Part shown: positions 24,485-32,659 of the stretch, in pieces
How positions within the stretch are numbered: position 1 is the stretch's first letter
How the letters are laid out: each line of letters starts with the position of its first letter
DNA from: Alteribacillus persepolensis
GTDB lineage: Bacteria > Bacillota > Bacilli > Bacillales > Marinococcaceae
DNA: 64,000 nucleotides
Assembly: GCF_900099605.1 (NCBI RefSeq)
Contig: NZ_FNDK01000002.1
Location: forward strand, 1-64,000
Reading direction: 5' to 3'
Position numbers and translations under genes: made by a program
Notes under the pieces: model-generated
What the model was told of the DNA's origin: nothing
Database searches by the model: none
The model's input: only the letters and a program-made list of their open reading frames with translations

Positions 24485-24676
24485 TTAAACATCGTTTTCG
24501 CTCTCAAGGATCTGTTCCTCATCAGGAGGAAGGTCCGGCTCGTGTTCTTCTTCGATTGCTCCGGCTTCTGTGCCTTCTACAAACGGGTCCGCTACTTGCT
24601 CTTGGGGAACAGGAAATTCGCTTAACATACTTTCTTCTGCTGGGTTATTTTTTGGCGGCTGATTTTTTTTCTTCAT
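24485..24676 (-). CDS. small acidic, Pro/Glu-rich hypothetical protein
   Basis: A 63-residue protein, probably disordered: a basic KKKNQPPKNNP start and then a tail rich in Glu, Asp and Pro (EEEHEPDLPPDEEQ). No cysteine or hydrophobic core is present. It is supported by an excellent ribosome-binding site (AAAAGGAGGTTTATT) before ATG 24676-24674. It converges on lctP and is unlikely to belong to the catabolic operons. I do not recognise it. Confidence 0.6.
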   Translation of the reverse strand: MKKKNQPPKNNPAEESMLSEFPVPQEQVADPFVEGTEAGAIEEEHEPDLPPDEEQILESENDV

Positions 24677-24809
24677 AATAAACCTCCTTTTATAGCCGTT
24701 ATTAGTCATTATGTGTCATTATTGTGGATGATATGAACGAAGAGATGGTATATACATGGGGGACAGTGATATGTGTGTTGGCTGGAATCACAAAATGATA
24801 ATAGCAGTA

Positions 24810-24840
24810 TTGACAATTTTTAAAAAACTACTATTATAAA
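24810..24840 (+). promoter_or_regulatory. promoter of the acyl-CoA ligase gene
   Basis: A perfect -35 TTGACA (24810-24815) and -10 TATAAA (24835-24840) with a 19 bp spacer. The predicted 5' UTR runs about 110 bp and contains the cre box at 24924. Confidence 0.45.
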
Positions 24841-24923
24841 ATATAGATAATTTAGTTCTCTAATTTAAGAATGTGATGTGTGAAGGTCTCTTCTGGAAAG
24901 AAGAGTTATGTTGTTGAAGTCTT

Positions 24924-24937
24924 TGAAAGCGTTAACA
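24924..24937 (+). promoter_or_regulatory. cre box (CcpA site) before the acyl-CoA ligase
   Basis: TGAAAGCGTTAACA fits the cre consensus TGWAARCGYTWNCW at every position. It lies 22 bp before the start codon, downstream of the promoter, the position of a roadblock repressor site. Confidence 0.65.
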
Positions 24938-24958
24938 CATTTAGCGGAGGGGATGCAT

Positions 24959-26554
24959 ATGAGTTTGAATGCTACACCGGAAACGGCGCTGACGATTCAC
25001 GAATTAATAACCGAGGCTGCCAGTCGTTATCAGCAGCGTCCCGCCTTATTTGATGGGAAAAATCAGTTTACTTTTGCAGAGCTGGACAAGCTGTCCGCGC
25101 GAGTAGCCAAACATTTTTTAAAGCTTGGTTTGAAAAAAGGCGATGTGATTGCCGTACAACTGCCGAACACGTGGGAATTCGTTATTGCTCATCTTGCTGC
25201 AGCAAGGGCTGGACTTGTTTTTAATCCACTAAGTCCAAATTATCGAAAAAACGAGTTGTCGTATATGTTGGGACATTGTGAGACGAAAGCGTTGATTACC
25301 ACTAATCAATTAAAAGGGTTTCGCCACGATGCATTAGCGGCAGAACTAAAAGAAAGCTTGCCAGCCTTAGAGCACACGATTATTACGGGAGCGTCGGAAG
25401 AAACGGATCATATTAATTTTTATTCCTTTATGAAAGAAGACCCTGTTGGTATTGCGGAAGAAGACATGGAGCAGAACCTCCCTTCTATGGACGATCCGGC
25501 AGTAATTATGTTTACATCTGGTACAGAATCGAACCCAAAGGCAGTTCTTCATACGTTTCAAACGTTTGTCCCGGCTCATTTGATGAATGGAAAGGAATAC
25601 AAAGTAACCGAAGAAGATACCATTCTTAGTGTAACGCCTCTTTGTCATATGTTTTCTTTGCCTATGATTATTATTGGAATGAAATATGGCGCCAAGCAAT
25701 ATTTATACCGTGATTATCAAGTAGATACGGTGATTGATGTGTTAAAAAGAGATAGCATTAGCTTTTTCATTGCTGCACCAGCACATTTAATTGATATGAT
25801 TCATCACCTTCGTACTATCGACCGCGCGGATGTGAAGATGCGTTTGATTTTAACAGGGGGAACGAAAATCCCTGCGCAAATGGTAAAAGATTTGCGTGAA
25901 CTGCTTGATTGCAGCGTCGGAGCGCAGTGGGGGATGACCGAAGTGTGCGCCGGTACATTTACAAGGCCGGATGATAATCCGTCTTATGCATGGGAAACAG
26001 TTGGAAAGGCGACACCAGCAGGAGAAGTAATAATCGTCAATGATCAATATGAACAAGTTCCACGAGGCGAAACAGGGGAAATAGCATTTAAAGGCGAATG
26101 TTTGTTCAAGGAATATTATAAGAATGAAGCCGCGACAAAAGAGGCGTTTTCAGAATCTGGGTATTTCCTAACCGGAGACCAAGGGTGGCTCGATGAAAAA
26201 GGCTATCTCCATTTCGTTGGCAGAACGAAAGATACCATTAATCGCGGCGGCTTAAAGTACCATGCATCCGAAGTAGAAGAGGCATTAAATATGCATCCAA
26301 ATATTCAACAGTCCGCTGTTGTCAGTGTTCCTGACCCAAGACTTGGGGAGCGCGGCTGTGCCTATGTTTCCCTGCGTGAAAACAAGTCATTTGACCTTGA
26401 AGAAATGAAGCAGTACCTGTTGGAAAAAGGATTTGCTAAATATAAGGTGCCGGAATTTTTAGAAGTCAGAGAATCGCTGCCGGCAACTCCTTCAGGCAAA
26501 ATTTCCAAAGGGCCGCTGAGAAAAGAAGCAGCCCACTTACAGCCGTCCAAATAG
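24959..26554 (+). CDS. acyl-CoA ligase (AMP-forming), aromatic/alicyclic acid type
   Basis: A 531-residue ANL-superfamily ligase that activates a carboxylic acid to its CoA thioester. The P-loop is IMFTSGTESNPKAVLHT, which departs from the usual TSGTTGxPKGV. Also seen are the adenylate motif GAQWGMTEVCAG, the hinge region FLTGDQGWLDEKGYL with FVGRTKDTINRGG, and catalytic Lys in TPSGKISKGPL. The start ATG at 24959 has GGAGGGG 6 nt upstream. A cre box precedes it. A LysR gene converges on it, and a ThDP enzyme, aldehyde dehydrogenase and TRAP importer follow, so it may activate the acid formed by that pathway. Substrate unknown. Confidence 0.85.
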   Translation: MSLNATPETALTIHELITEAASRYQQRPALFDGKNQFTFAELDKLSARVAKHFLKLGLKKGDVIAVQLPNTWEFVIAHLAAARAGLVFNPLSPNYRKNELSYMLGHCETKALITTNQLKGFRHDALAAELKESLPALEHTIITGASEETDHINFYSFMKEDPVGIAEEDMEQNLPSMDDPAVIMFTSGTESNPKAVLHTFQTFVPAHLMNGKEYKVTEEDTILSVTPLCHMFSLPMIIIGMKYGAKQYLYRDYQVDTVIDVLKRDSISFFIAAPAHLIDMIHHLRTIDRADVKMRLILTGGTKIPAQMVKDLRELLDCSVGAQWGMTEVCAGTFTRPDDNPSYAWETVGKATPAGEVIIVNDQYEQVPRGETGEIAFKGECLFKEYYKNEAATKEAFSESGYFLTGDQGWLDEKGYLHFVGRTKDTINRGGLKYHASEVEEALNMHPNIQQSAVVSVPDPRLGERGCAYVSLRENKSFDLEEMKQYLLEKGFAKYKVPEFLEVRESLPATPSGKISKGPLRKEAAHLQPSK

Positions 26555-26562
26555 GAAGAAAG

Positions 26563-27450
26563 TTAGTACGCTGCTTTCACTTTGTACGTAGCAAGCAAGT
26601 GGTCGATAAACGCCTTGCTTGCTGCTGGAGTGAAAGTATTTTTTTGAAAAATCACCCCGACTTCTTTTTTCGGAAGAGGGTCGTTGAGACGGACGAGCTG
26701 GACTCTGCGGTCATTCATTTTTTCCACATAGGATTTGGGCAGGATGGTGACGCCATTATTGTTGACGACCATTTCTAATAAAGAAAACGTATCTGATAGT
26801 TCAACGAGCGGATGGATTGTTAATCCCTTTTGCTGACAGTACGCATCAACATTTTGGCGCAAGGCATAATGTTTTTGGAGCAGAAATACTTTTTCTTTTT
26901 CAATCCGTGCCAAAGACGTTTCTGCTTCTTGGGACAAGGGGTGTTCTTTTGAACAAACTAAAAACAATTCGGATGTAAACAGAGGAATACAATGCATGCG
27001 CCCATCGTGAACCGGCAGAAATACAACACCGATATCAAAGGAGCCATGCAAAATGTTATCTACTGTTTCTTCTGTCGTTGTATCAATAATGGACAGCTCG
27101 ATATCAGGAAACTGCTCATGAAAAGAAAGAATAGCATTGTGCAGAAGGTGATTGCCAGAACAGCCAATGGTTATTTTTCCGCGTTTGACATCGTGAATTT
27201 CTTGTATTTCTGATTCTGCTTGCTGCAGTTCATAGAATATTCGTTTGGCACGGTACAGCAAGACTTTTCCTGAATCTGATAAATATATCTTTTTTCCTTT
27301 TTGATAAAAGAGCTTGGCGTCGATGCGTTTTTCGAGCAGCCGAATTTGCTGGCTTAATGTAGGCTGGCTGATTCCAAGTTTCTCCGCTGCCTTTGTATAA
27401 TGCAGCTCTTCACTTAAAACAATAAAATATTCAAGCAAACGCAATTCCAC
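26563..27450 (-). CDS. LysR-family transcriptional regulator
   Basis: A 295-residue LysR protein. The N-terminal winged helix reads AAEKLGISQPTLSQQIRLLE, followed by the linker helix and a periplasmic-binding-protein-like effector domain (KRGKITIGCSGNHLLHN at about residue 90). GTG at 27450 is preferred: it has AAAGG 9 nt upstream and gives the common LysR start MELRLLEYF, whereas ATG 27459 abuts that ribosome-binding site. It is transcribed divergently from the ThDP enzyme at 27576, with palindromic sites between them, and is the likely activator of 27576-33925. Confidence 0.87.
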   Translation of the reverse strand: MELRLLEYFIVLSEELHYTKAAEKLGISQPTLSQQIRLLEKRIDAKLFYQKGKKIYLSDSGKVLLYRAKRIFYELQQAESEIQEIHDVKRGKITIGCSGNHLLHNAILSFHEQFPDIELSIIDTTTEETVDNILHGSFDIGVVFLPVHDGRMHCIPLFTSELFLVCSKEHPLSQEAETSLARIEKEKVFLLQKHYALRQNVDAYCQQKGLTIHPLVELSDTFSLLEMVVNNNGVTILPKSYVEKMNDRRVQLVRLNDPLPKKEVGVIFQKNTFTPAASKAFIDHLLATYKVKAAY

Positions 27451-27477
27451 GGGGATCATCCTTTATCATAGACGTAA

Positions 27478-27513
27478 ACTATCGTTTTTATAGTTATAAT
27501 AGTATTGTACTAT
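27478..27513. promoter_or_regulatory. tandem LysR-type palindromes in the divergent promoter region
   Basis: Two inverted repeats share half-sites: ACTAT-N7-ATAGT (27478-27494) and ATAGTA-N3-TACTAT (27499-27513). The first has the interrupted-palindrome length of LysR boxes. Their place between the LysR gene and its divergent target fits autoregulation and activation. Confidence 0.55.
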
Positions 27514-27575
27514 TGTTAATTGCAAGATACAATGAAGACAATAGATTGGTAAGCTAATAAAGGGTGTGTGTGCAT

Positions 27576-29339
27576 ATGAGTCATTCTTATACAACGAGCA
27601 CGGCTTTTCTAGAAGCATTGCAGGAAGCAGGAGTATCTTATCTTTTTTCCAACTTGGGAAGTGATCATCCAGGCATTATTGAGAGTTTGGCTGCAGCCAA
27701 ACAAGAAGGGAAGCCGCTGCCAAAAGTTATCACGTGTCCGCACGAGATGGTAGCATTGAGCATAGCTCACAGTTATGCTCAAGTAACTGGAGAACCCCAA
27801 GCGGTGTTAGTACATGTTGAATGCGGAACACAAAATTTAGGCGGAGCACTTCACAATGCCTATAAAGGCCGAGTGCCGGTACTAATCTTTGCAGGAGCCT
27901 CTCCTTACACGCAAGAGGGAGAACTGCCGGGAAGCCGAAACGAATTTATTCACTGGATTCAAGATGTTCCAGACCAGCGCGGAATTGTAAGGGGTTACAT
28001 GAAATATGATAATGAAATCCGCACGGGGGCAAATGTAAAACAGCTTGTTCACCGAGCATTACAAATTTCGAAAAGCCAGCCAAAGGGTCCGGTCTATTTA
28101 ATGGGGCCGCGTGAAGTGATGGAAGAGGAAACAGAGCCAGCGGCGGTGCAGGCAGATAAATGGAAACCAGTTTCTCCAGCCGCTATGCCTCCAGAAGAGG
28201 TAGACAAAGTGGTTCATGTGCTGAAAACGGCAGAGAATCCAGTGGTTGTTACATCGTACCTTGGCAAAAACACAGAAGCGGTAAAGGAACTGGTTCAGTT
28301 TAGCGAAACGTATGCTGTTCCTGTCATCGAATCCGTTTCGAACTATATGAATTTTCCAGCAGATCATCCAATGCACTGCGGCTACCAATGGAATGAACCG
28401 TCTCAGCACGAACTGCTTGAAAAGGCTGATGTGGTGCTCGTATTTGATAGTGATGTGCCTTGGATACCAACAAAAAATAAGCCGTCTGATACGAGTACCA
28501 TCTATTATTTCGATGAGGAGCCGTTAAAAGAATCCATGCCGTTGTGGTATGTTTCAGCAGAAGAAATGTACCAGGTCGATGCGAAAACAGCTCTCTCGCA
28601 ATTAAACAAACGTTTGATTGAGAGCGGCATAGATGAAGGTGTTATTGCGAAACGCTGGGAGCGTATCACTCGTTATCATCAACAGCTTTGTAAAGAAAGA
28701 GATGAAAAAGAAGTCTATCAAGAAAATGTTATTACGCCGGAGTACTTAACAGCCTGCATCCGTGAAGCGATTGATGACGATACCATTGTGGTAAACGAAG
28801 GAATTTCTAACTTTGATACAATCTATCGGCATTTGCAGCGAACAAAGCCCGGCTCTATTATCGGAAGCGGCGGCGGATCACTCGGCTGGAACGGCGGTGC
28901 TTCTCTAGGGGTGAAACTATCCGCAAAAGATAAAAAGGTCGTGAATTTGACCGGGGACGGTTCTTATATGTTTAGTGTGCCTTCTACAGTCCATTGGATG
29001 TCAAGAAAATATGACCTTCCGTTTTTAACGGTTATCTATAACAATCGCGGCTGGAAGTCTCCTAAACTTTCTACGCTGGGAGTGCACCCGCAAGGAACAG
29101 CCTATCAAACAGATAATTACTGGGTAGACTTTGAACCACATGCTGACCTTGCTGGTATAGCACAAGCATCAGGAGGGGCTTTTGCTAAAACAGTGAAAGA
29201 TCCAAAAGATGTAAAAGAAGCATTAAAAGAAGCGATGGCGGCGGTTGAGGAAGGACGTTCCGCTGTTCTTGATGTCTATCTTCCAGCTATTAAAGAAGAA
29301 GAGAAAAGTCAAAAACATACGTATGTACATGGTTTATAA
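27576..29339 (+). CDS. thiamine-diphosphate-dependent enzyme (acetolactate synthase/2-oxoacid decarboxylase-like)
   Basis: A 587-residue ThDP enzyme with the three-domain plan of acetolactate synthase and benzoylformate decarboxylase. The N-terminal Pyr domain holds catalytic Glu in TCPHEMVALSIAHSYAQ. The C-terminal PP domain has the ThDP/Mg motif GDGSYMFSVPSTVHWMSRKY ending in NNRGW. No small regulatory subunit is nearby, so biosynthetic acetolactate synthase is unlikely. With the aryl-aldehyde dehydrogenase next door, decarboxylation of a 2-oxo acid to an aldehyde is plausible; 2-hydroxyacyl-CoA lysis is an alternative given the CoA ligase. ATG 27576 (MSHSYTT) is chosen over an upstream GTG, although its ribosome-binding site (AAAGGG) is rather distant. 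Confidence 0.8.
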   Translation: MSHSYTTSTAFLEALQEAGVSYLFSNLGSDHPGIIESLAAAKQEGKPLPKVITCPHEMVALSIAHSYAQVTGEPQAVLVHVECGTQNLGGALHNAYKGRVPVLIFAGASPYTQEGELPGSRNEFIHWIQDVPDQRGIVRGYMKYDNEIRTGANVKQLVHRALQISKSQPKGPVYLMGPREVMEEETEPAAVQADKWKPVSPAAMPPEEVDKVVHVLKTAENPVVVTSYLGKNTEAVKELVQFSETYAVPVIESVSNYMNFPADHPMHCGYQWNEPSQHELLEKADVVLVFDSDVPWIPTKNKPSDTSTIYYFDEEPLKESMPLWYVSAEEMYQVDAKTALSQLNKRLIESGIDEGVIAKRWERITRYHQQLCKERDEKEVYQENVITPEYLTACIREAIDDDTIVVNEGISNFDTIYRHLQRTKPGSIIGSGGGSLGWNGGASLGVKLSAKDKKVVNLTGDGSYMFSVPSTVHWMSRKYDLPFLTVIYNNRGWKSPKLSTLGVHPQGTAYQTDNYWVDFEPHADLAGIAQASGGAFAKTVKDPKDVKEALKEAMAAVEEGRSAVLDVYLPAIKEEEKSQKHTYVHGL

Positions 29340-29443
29340 AAATGTTTCATATAGAAGAAAACTATTCTTTCATGTGAAAACAATAAACGGTAAGGTAAAG
29401 GAAGTGAACTGTTGCAGTCGCTCTCTTTATCTTTGGTCTTTCT

Positions 29444-29457
29444 TGTAAGCGTTTTAA
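29444..29457 (+). promoter_or_regulatory. cre-like box before the aryl-aldehyde dehydrogenase
   Basis: TGTAAGCGTTTTAA, one mismatch to the cre consensus. It lies in the 217-bp gap between the ThDP enzyme and the dehydrogenase, 100 bp before the latter. Confidence 0.35.
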
Positions 29458-29556
29458 TTTGAAGCTCTGTGAGGGATGGCAGTTCTTGCGTTCAACATGC
29501 AGCAGAGCCTCATTTGAAATACAAATGTGAAATGAAATCAAAAGGAGTGATTATGG

Positions 29557-31017
29557 ATGGAACGTTTTGAAAATTGGAACAAAAGCTATATCAATGGGGA
29601 ATGGGTGGAAGGAAACAGTACGAGCACGTATACAAATGTCAATCCGTTTGATGATTCTGTTATTACAACGTTTAAACTAGCTGACAAAGCCCAGCTCGCA
29701 GAGGCGTTTGAAACAGCCGCAGATGCTCAAAAAAGCTGGGCAGCTTCGACGACCGAAGAAAGAAAGGAAGTTATACAAAAATCACTTGATTATTTAAAAA
29801 ATCATCAAGACGATATTGTTCAAACGATTGTTCATGAAACGGGCGGTACAGTACTGAAAGCAAATATTGAGCTGCATTTAACGCTAGAAGTGTTAGAGGA
29901 AGCATTAAACTATGCCGGCGAGCTGGATGAAGTGAAGGAAGTCCCGGCAGCAATAGAAGGCAAAGTAAATCACATTCACCGCCTTCCTTTAGGAGTTATA
30001 GCGTCTATTTCACCATTTAATTTTCCAATGAATCTATCAATGAGAACGATCGCTCCTGCTATTGCACTTGGCAATAGTGTCGTTCATAAACCAGATATTC
30101 AAGTCGGATTAACCGGAGGGGTTATTTTAGCGAAAGCTTTTGAAGCGGCAGGTCTGCCAAAAGGCGTTTTTAACATGATTATTACCGACATACCTGAAAT
30201 CGGTGATGACATGCTGACTAATCCTGCAGCAGAACTTATTAGTTTTACAGGATCGACCGAAGTAGGAAAACACATTGGAGAGATTGCCGGAAGAAACTTG
30301 AAAAGAGTGGCGCTTGAATTAGGGGGCAACAGTCCGTTTGTTGTGATGTCGGATGCAGACGTGGACCAGGCAGTGCAGGCGGCTGTTTTTGGTAAGTTTG
30401 TTCATCAAGGACAAATCTGCATGATTATTAACCGTATAATTGTTCATGAAGATAAATATGAAGAATTTACAGAAAAATTTGCAGAAAAGGTAAAACAGCT
30501 TCCATATGGAGATCCAAGCAATCCAGAGACTGTTATTGGACCACTCATTAATCAAACACAGATGGAGAAAGTGCTAGGTCTTGTAGAAGAAGCGAAACAA
30601 AGCGGAGCAAAGCTGGCGGTAGAAGGCAAAAAAGAAGGAAATGTGCTAACTCCGTTTGTCTTTACCAATGTCGATAATAACAGCCCAATCGCTCAAAGCG
30701 AATTGTTTGGTCCTGTTGCTTTAATTATTAAAGCGCAGTCGAATGAAGAAGCAGTGCAGCTGGCTAATGATACCGATCATGGATTAAGTTCGGCTATTTT
30801 CACTAGTGATTTAGAAAAAGGACAGCAGTATGCGCTCGACTTGGACGCTGGAATGACACATATTAATGACCAGACAGTAAATGATGCCCCTAATGTTCCG
30901 TTTGGCGGTAACAAACAAAGCGGTGTCGGACGGTTTGGAAATCCATGGGTTGTTGATGAATTTACGGTAATGAAGTGGGTATCAACGCAAAAAGAAAATA
31001 GATCATATCCTTTTTAA
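29557..31017 (+). CDS. aldehyde dehydrogenase, aryl-aldehyde (benzaldehyde/vanillin) type
   Basis: A 486-residue ALDH. Visible are ISPFNFPMNLSMRTIAPA, SFTGSTEVGKHIG, catalytic Glu254 in LELGGNSP and nucleophile Cys288 in GQICMI, and the end motif FGGNKQSGVGRFG. The closing WVSTQKENRSYPF resembles XylC/YfmT-type benzaldehyde and vanillin dehydrogenases. It would oxidise the aldehyde made by the ThDP enzyme upstream to the acid, which the CoA ligase at 24959 could activate. The ATG follows AAAGGAGTG. The ALDH at 9735 belongs to a different subgroup, so the two are not duplicates. Confidence 0.85.
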   Translation: MERFENWNKSYINGEWVEGNSTSTYTNVNPFDDSVITTFKLADKAQLAEAFETAADAQKSWAASTTEERKEVIQKSLDYLKNHQDDIVQTIVHETGGTVLKANIELHLTLEVLEEALNYAGELDEVKEVPAAIEGKVNHIHRLPLGVIASISPFNFPMNLSMRTIAPAIALGNSVVHKPDIQVGLTGGVILAKAFEAAGLPKGVFNMIITDIPEIGDDMLTNPAAELISFTGSTEVGKHIGEIAGRNLKRVALELGGNSPFVVMSDADVDQAVQAAVFGKFVHQGQICMIINRIIVHEDKYEEFTEKFAEKVKQLPYGDPSNPETVIGPLINQTQMEKVLGLVEEAKQSGAKLAVEGKKEGNVLTPFVFTNVDNNSPIAQSELFGPVALIIKAQSNEEAVQLANDTDHGLSSAIFTSDLEKGQQYALDLDAGMTHINDQTVNDAPNVPFGGNKQSGVGRFGNPWVVDEFTVMKWVSTQKENRSYPF

Positions 31018-31047
31018 ACAAAAAAGTCTGCAGCAAGGGAGGCCCCG

Positions 31048-32118
31048 ATGATGCATAAACGTTTATTTTTCAGCGCAGCGTTACTATTTATCGTAATCAT
31101 TGCCGCAGGGTGTGGAGGGTATTCTAATCCAAATCAGGATATAGAAGCAGCCAGCGGCAGTCCAATTACAGCGGATATTAATCAGGCTGCCCAGCAAGAA
31201 ACAGACGATGATGCTCTTGTGTTACGTTTAGGACACCAGACGCCAGAAGAAACGAATTATCATAGAGCATCTCTTCGGTTTAAACAATTAGTCGAGGAGA
31301 AGACAAACGGTGAAGTGCGAATTGATATTTATCCTTTCCGGGAGTTAGGCACTGATCGTGAACTGCTGGAATCGATGCAGTTTGGCACGATTGATTTAGG
31401 GATGATTTCGGGGCCTCCTGTATCAGGATTTGCTCCGGAAGCAGCTGTTTTAGACCTTCCTTATCTGTTTGAAGACTGGGACCATGTAAACGCATTTCTA
31501 GAGTCGGATGTGTTAAAAGAACACAATAATCTGACAGAAGCAGCAAACATTAAGACACTGGGAACGATGGCTAGAGGGTATCGGCATATTACAACGAGTA
31601 AGGGTCCAATTTTAACACCAGATGATTTAAATGGAGTCACGCTGCGAGTAATCGAAAGTCCTGTATATGTCGATGCGTATGAAGCATTGGGCGCTAGTCC
31701 GCAAAGCATGAATTTTGGAGATGCTTATACAGCTTTAGAACAAGGCGCCATTGATGGACAAGAAAATACAATCGATATTGTTTATGACGAAAATGTATAT
31801 GAAGTTAACAACCATGTATCAAAAACAGGAGTAAACTTTGCATTTGGTTTTCTGATGGCGAGTAAAGACCGGTTTGAATCATGGCCGGAAGATGTCCAGC
31901 AAGCGATCATGGAAGCTTCGGAAGAGGCGCTGGCGAAAACGAACGCGGAAAATGAAGTAAATGAGGAAAAATACGAAGAGGTTTTACTGGAAGAAGGCAT
32001 GGAAATTCACGAAGTAGATACAGGTCCTTTTCAAGAACAAGTAGAAGGTGTATATGAAGAGTGGATTGATAAACACGGAAGTGACATGCTAAGAGACATC
32101 CAAGCCTTGGCTGAGTAA
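31048..32118 (+). CDS. dctP: TRAP transporter substrate-binding lipoprotein DctP
   Basis: A 356-residue lipoprotein of the DctP family. The signal peptide ends in a lipobox (IIAAGCGG), anchoring it outside the membrane. The binding protein follows: LVLRLGHQTPEETNYH at its start, then LDLPYLF, and the helix-strand block GVTLRVIESPVYVDAYEALG, where the Arg binds the substrate carboxylate. YTALEQGAIDGQENTIDIV is a strong family mark. It captures an organic acid for the DctQ/DctM pair that follows. By context the substrate is a 2-hydroxy, 2-oxo or aromatic acid. Confidence 0.9.
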   Translation: MMHKRLFFSAALLFIVIIAAGCGGYSNPNQDIEAASGSPITADINQAAQQETDDDALVLRLGHQTPEETNYHRASLRFKQLVEEKTNGEVRIDIYPFRELGTDRELLESMQFGTIDLGMISGPPVSGFAPEAAVLDLPYLFEDWDHVNAFLESDVLKEHNNLTEAANIKTLGTMARGYRHITTSKGPILTPDDLNGVTLRVIESPVYVDAYEALGASPQSMNFGDAYTALEQGAIDGQENTIDIVYDENVYEVNNHVSKTGVNFAFGFLMASKDRFESWPEDVQQAIMEASEEALAKTNAENEVNEEKYEEVLLEEGMEIHEVDTGPFQEQVEGVYEEWIDKHGSDMLRDIQALAE

Positions 32119-32175
32119 TGATTACGCTGTGAAAGCCGGCTAGACGGTACTCATATAGAAGGGAAGTGACATCTA

Positions 32176-32658
32176 TTGAAGGTCATACACGGAATTAGTG
32201 AATGGATTGATCGGTTTGTCCGTGCTATTATCACAACCTTTTTAATTGTGATGACAGGGATACTGGCTGCTCAAATTATTGCCCGTTCTGTGTTTCAAGG
32301 CGGGTTCGTTTGGACAGATGAAATGGCCAGGTTTTTGATGATTGCATTTGTGTTTTTAGGAGCTTCTGCAGCCATTAAAGACCGCAGCCACATTACTGTA
32401 TCGATACTAGAAGACTGGAAGCCTTCATTAAAAAAGTGGCTGGCTCCAATACAGTGGGTTGTGATGATGGCTTATGCAGTGTTTATTGTCATCGTTGGCT
32501 TTGAAACGCTTAGTATTGTCAGGCACCAATTATCTGTCAACATGGGAATTTCCATGGGATACGTCTACATTGTACTGCCCATTGCAGCACTTATAATGAT
32601 TATTCACCTTGTAGCTAGAATTGGCAAAAAAGAAAAGGAAGAGGAGGTGACTAACTAG
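32176..32658 (+). CDS. dctQ: TRAP transporter small permease DctQ
   Basis: A 160-residue protein with four membrane helices and the DctQ motif RSVFQGGFVWTDEMARFLMI, then GASAAIKDRSHI. It bridges the binding protein and DctM. TTG at 32176 is supported by GGGAAGTGA upstream. The stop is 1 bp before dctM. Confidence 0.88.
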   Translation: MKVIHGISEWIDRFVRAIITTFLIVMTGILAAQIIARSVFQGGFVWTDEMARFLMIAFVFLGASAAIKDRSHITVSILEDWKPSLKKWLAPIQWVVMMAYAVFIVIVGFETLSIVRHQLSVNMGISMGYVYIVLPIAALIMIIHLVARIGKKEKEEEVTN

Positions 32659-32659
32659 T

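Noticed and set aside
27576-29339. Biosynthetic acetolactate synthase (ilvB)
   Set aside because: There is no ilvN/ilvC neighbour, and the setting is catabolic with an aryl-aldehyde dehydrogenase and TRAP importer.
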